Positions 61,617 through 64,000 of a stretch of 64,000 nt of DNA are shown here, in pieces. This DNA comes from Alteromonas_F sp964429915 (GTDB lineage Bacteria; Pseudomonadota; Gammaproteobacteria; Enterobacterales; Alteromonadaceae): the NCBI GenBank assembly GCA_964429915.1, contig CAYSDZ010000004.1:62001-126000 (forward strand), in the 5' to 3' direction. The notes below the pieces were generated by a model. The model saw only the letters and a list, made by a program, of their open reading frames with translations. It was not told the DNA's origin and did no database searches. The translations under genes were made by a program, and so were the position numbers. Position 1 is the first letter of the stretch. The number at the start of each line of letters is the position of its first letter.

Positions 61617-64000
61617 TTAGTCCCTGCGCATGTCTAATGTGTGCGGGTAATCTGGGTTCGGTTTCTCTTCGACCGGTAAATCGAAATTAGTCCGATTGCT
61701 CGATGTGGTCATGTATTTTGATATGTCACTATTTTCAGGGGTTCTAGCTGGTGTATGTCCATGTGACCAAAAACGAGCAATTCGTCTTCCCTCTGCCTCA
61801 TAACCGTTTACAGGGAATTGTTCAAAGCTTCGACCTCCTGGGTGGCTAACATGGTAGGTAAAGCCACCTATTGAGCGCCCTGACCACGTATCAAACACAT
61901 CGAATACCAAAGGTGCGTGCACGCCGATCGTGGGATGCAGCGCGGATGGTGGCTGCCATGCCCTAAATCGAATACCAGCAACAAACTTTTCAGGGTGATC
62001 GGTTGACTGCATAGGTAATCTTCGACCATTGCATGCAATTATATAACGCTCTGAGGTTAAATTAGACACCATGAGTTGAACTCGTTCTAATGACGAATCC
62101 ACAAACCTTGAGGTGCCGCTTTGAGAGGCCTCTTCGCCTAACACGTGCCATGGTTCGATTGCCGCATGCAGCGCCAACTCTAATTCATTGACTTTATGTT
62201 TGCCCAAAGGCGGGAAGCGAAAAGTGAAAAAGGCTTGCAGCCATTCGATATCAAATTCAATGCCATGCTGATCGAGATCGTCGCAAACATCTTTAAGGTC
62301 TTGATACACATAATAGGGAAGCATAAATTTATCATGCAATTGAGTACCCCAGCGCACCAGTTTCCCTGTATACGGATGCTTCCAAAATCTGACTACCAGT
62401 GCACGTAATAAAAGCATTTGCACCAAACTCATTTGTGCATGTGGTGGCATTTCAAAGCCTCGAAACTCAACAATGCCAAGACGACCAGATGCAGAATCAG
62501 GGTTATATAGTTTATCGATGCAAAACTCTGAGCGGTGAGTATTGCCCGTTAAATCGGTTAACAAGTGTCTTAATAAGCGGTCTATTAACCAAGGTTCGGG
62601 TACTTCGCCTTCTGGAATTTGTGCAAATGCAATTTCCAATTCGTAGAGCCGCTCGTCTCTGCCTTCATCGATACGAGGCGCTTGACTTGTTGGTCCAATA
62701 AACGTTCCAGAAAATAAATAAGACAGACCTGGGTGATGCTGCCAAAAAGTGATAAAACTGCGTAACAAATCAGGACGACGCAAAAATGGGCTGTCGTTCA
62801 CGGAGCTTGCACCAATAGTCACGTGGTTTCCGCCCCCCGTGCCTGCATGCCGACCATCGAGCATAAATTTTTGGGTCGCCAAACGGCATTCACGTGCGAT
62901 GCTATAAAGTGTTTGCGTGCGTTCAACCAAGGTTTGCCAATTCGACGAAGGGTGAATATTCACTTCAATCACACCGGGGTCTGGCGTGATCGCAAATTTT
63001 TCTATGCGACTATCTTGAGGCGGCGTGTAGCCCTCGATGATCACAGCACAACCGATTTGCTTCGCCGTTTGCTCAACAGCGTTGAGTAACAAAGCATACT
63101 GTTCAAATTCATTGAGCGGTGGCATGAACACATGCAATAACCCATCCCTCACTTCAATGGCTAAGGCGGTGAGCACTGACGCTTCTGACACATAGCCTTG
63201 CTGCTGAGAGGGAGCGATAAAGTTGTTTTCCGGCGCAGAAGGATCTCGTTCATAAAAAGGAGCAGGAGTGCCTAAACTATCCAAGGGTAAGCGATAGCCT
63301 ATTGGAGATTCACCCGGTAACAAGAAACAGTGACCACGTCGAAAGGTCCAAACACAACTTTGCCAACCCTTATAGACAGGATCGTAGGTAATGGGCACAA
63401 CACAACCGATAACGGAATCTAAGCCCTTTTCCATTTTTGCCAAAAACCCTTTTCGGCTCATTGCATGAAGTAATTCAGGGTCATCAGGTGATGGCTCTGC
63501 AGGTAAATTGCCTTCTTGCCATAAATGATAAAGTACATCTTCGTAGGCATTAACTAATACCTCTTGCGGTAAGCCTAATTGACTCAATAATACTTCACCG
63601 AAAGACTGTGCAGTGGCAGTACTAAGTGCACCCGTTTGCGTGGGATCAGCAAGTAGCGTTTTATCGTGCCATAGAGGCTCGCCGTCTTTGCGCCAATAAA
63701 TCGCGTATTGCCAACGGGGAAGTGACTCGCCAGGATACCATTTTCCTTGTCCATAATGAGTAAAACCGCCAGAAGTGTAGGTGTCGTTTAAGCGCTGAAA
63801 AAGAATATGCGCCAAACGGCGCTTTTCTTTACCATCGGCTTCGGTATTCCATTGCGCGCTTTCCATATCATCAATGGAAATAAAAGTAGGCTCGCCTCCC
63901 ATAGTCAGACGAATATCTTCAATTTCCAGAAGCGCATCCACTTTTTTGCCTAAGTCGTGAATACTCGTCCATTGCTTGTCTGTGTAAGGTTTGGTGCTTC
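61617..64000 (-). CDS. DUF2126 transglutaminase-like protein (5' part missing)
   Basis: At least 794 residues; the frame stays open through the right edge, with an in-frame continuation (KPYTDKQWTSIHDLGKKVDALLE) upstream of the GTG at 63941, so the true start is outside the window. The visible part is the DUF2126 domain: LTMGGEPTFISIDD, GGNHVTIGASSVNDSPFLRRPDLL, EFRGFEMPPHAQMSLVQMLLLRAL and a C-terminal GYEAEGRRIARFWSHGHTP. The N-terminal transglutaminase-like domain, where the catalytic Cys/His/Asp would be, lies to the right. It is the first visible gene of the operon, 16 bases before the ATP-grasp/alpha-E fusion gene. Confidence 0.9.
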   Translation of the reverse strand, partial: STKPYTDKQWTSIHDLGKKVDALLEIEDIRLTMGGEPTFISIDDMESAQWNTEADGKEKRRLAHILFQRLNDTYTSGGFTHYGQGKWYPGESLPRWQYAIYWRKDGEPLWHDKTLLADPTQTGALSTATAQSFGEVLLSQLGLPQEVLVNAYEDVLYHLWQEGNLPAEPSPDDPELLHAMSRKGFLAKMEKGLDSVIGCVVPITYDPVYKGWQSCVWTFRRGHCFLLPGESPIGYRLPLDSLGTPAPFYERDPSAPENNFIAPSQQQGYVSEASVLTALAIEVRDGLLHVFMPPLNEFEQYALLLNAVEQTAKQIGCAVIIEGYTPPQDSRIEKFAITPDPGVIEVNIHPSSNWQTLVERTQTLYSIARECRLATQKFMLDGRHAGTGGGNHVTIGASSVNDSPFLRRPDLLRSFITFWQHHPGLSYLFSGTFIGPTSQAPRIDEGRDERLYELEIAFAQIPEGEVPEPWLIDRLLRHLLTDLTGNTHRSEFCIDKLYNPDSASGRLGIVEFRGFEMPPHAQMSLVQMLLLRALVVRFWKHPYTGKLVRWGTQLHDKFMLPYYVYQDLKDVCDDLDQHGIEFDIEWLQAFFTFRFPPLGKHKVNELELALHAAIEPWHVLGEEASQSGTSRFVDSSLERVQLMVSNLTSERYIIACNGRRLPMQSTDHPEKFVAGIRFRAWQPPSALHPTIGVHAPLVFDVFDTWSGRSIGGFTYHVSHPGGRSFEQFPVNGYEAEGRRIARFWSHGHTPARTPENSDISKYMTTSSNRTNFDLPVEEKPNPDYPHTLDMRRD

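Noticed and set aside
1..64000. CRISPR arrays, tRNA or rRNA genes
   Set aside because: No regularly spaced repeats or recognisable tRNA/rRNA sequence were noticed on either strand.

Overview
The window looks like chromosomal DNA of a marine gammaproteobacterium of the Alteromonadales type (Alteromonas, Paraglaciecola or a relative). I infer this from the moderate GC content, the gammaproteobacterial housekeeping genes (rlmE, gloA, an RbgA/YlqF GTPase, a pitrilysin lipoprotein), a secreted ulvan-lyase-like enzyme typical of seaweed-associated bacteria, and the style of the type VI secretion (T6SS) genes. No rRNA, tRNA or CRISPR array was recognised.

Layout. 0-2.3 kb is a scarred accessory edge: the 5' part of a secreted metallopeptidase-like gene, a Phd/PIN toxin-antitoxin pair with a promoter and palindromic operator, and two gene fragments joined head to tail (an IS91-family transposase C-terminus and a PDZ piece of a tricorn-like protease). 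2.3-7.5 kb holds two unknown proteins, an APH-fold kinase, an ECF sigma factor with a membrane partner, and the ulvan-lyase-like protein. 7.7-13.8 kb is a plus-strand VgrG operon: VgrG, an Ig-like accessory protein, a LysM/peptidoglycan-binding protein, a large protein with a broken metzincin site, a HEAT protein and a DUF4280 PAAR-like tip. It converges on a minus-strand four-gene operon (19.3-13.8 kb): a protein resembling an inactivated papain-like protease, a class 3 lipase (candidate effector), a cupredoxin lipoprotein and a membrane Ser/Thr kinase. 19.4-25 kb is general metabolism and stress genes.

25-43.7 kb is the T6SS core: clpV-tssG-F-E-hcp-tssC-B-A on the minus strand and tagH-tssJ-K-L-M-tagF on the plus strand, diverging from a 157-bp gap. 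With VgrG at 7.7 kb all thirteen core components are present. 43.8-46.2 kb holds an RbgA-like GTPase, rlmE and a TrmH-type methyltransferase. A PP2C phosphatase (47.0-46.2 kb) and a Ser/Thr kinase (49.6-51.3 kb), the expected partners of the FHA protein TagH, are separated by a 2.6-kb accessory insert. The insert holds two unknown genes, an orphan 54-residue Rhs core fragment, a prlF-yhaV toxin-antitoxin pair with a perfect palindromic operator, and a second IS91 transposase fragment (N-terminal part).

51.3-54.4 kb is a two-component system (7TM-DISM histidine kinase with a divergent receiver-like tail, and a NarL/FixJ regulator). 54.5-55.8 kb is an ECF sigma factor with its anti-sigma factor. 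55.9-64 kb is a tight five-gene minus-strand operon of transglutaminase-like proteases, circularly permuted ATP-grasp proteins and alpha-E proteins, a predicted peptide synthesis/modification system. Its first gene runs off the right end.

How the parts fit: the FHA protein, two membrane Ser/Thr kinases and one PP2C phosphatase suggest that T6SS firing is controlled by threonine phosphorylation. The VgrG operon and the convergent lipase operon look like the payload module. The two kinases carry the same parts in opposite order. Two proteins in the payload module appear to be catalytically dead peptidase relatives, which suggests binding or adaptor roles. This payload module is the part most likely to be undescribed.
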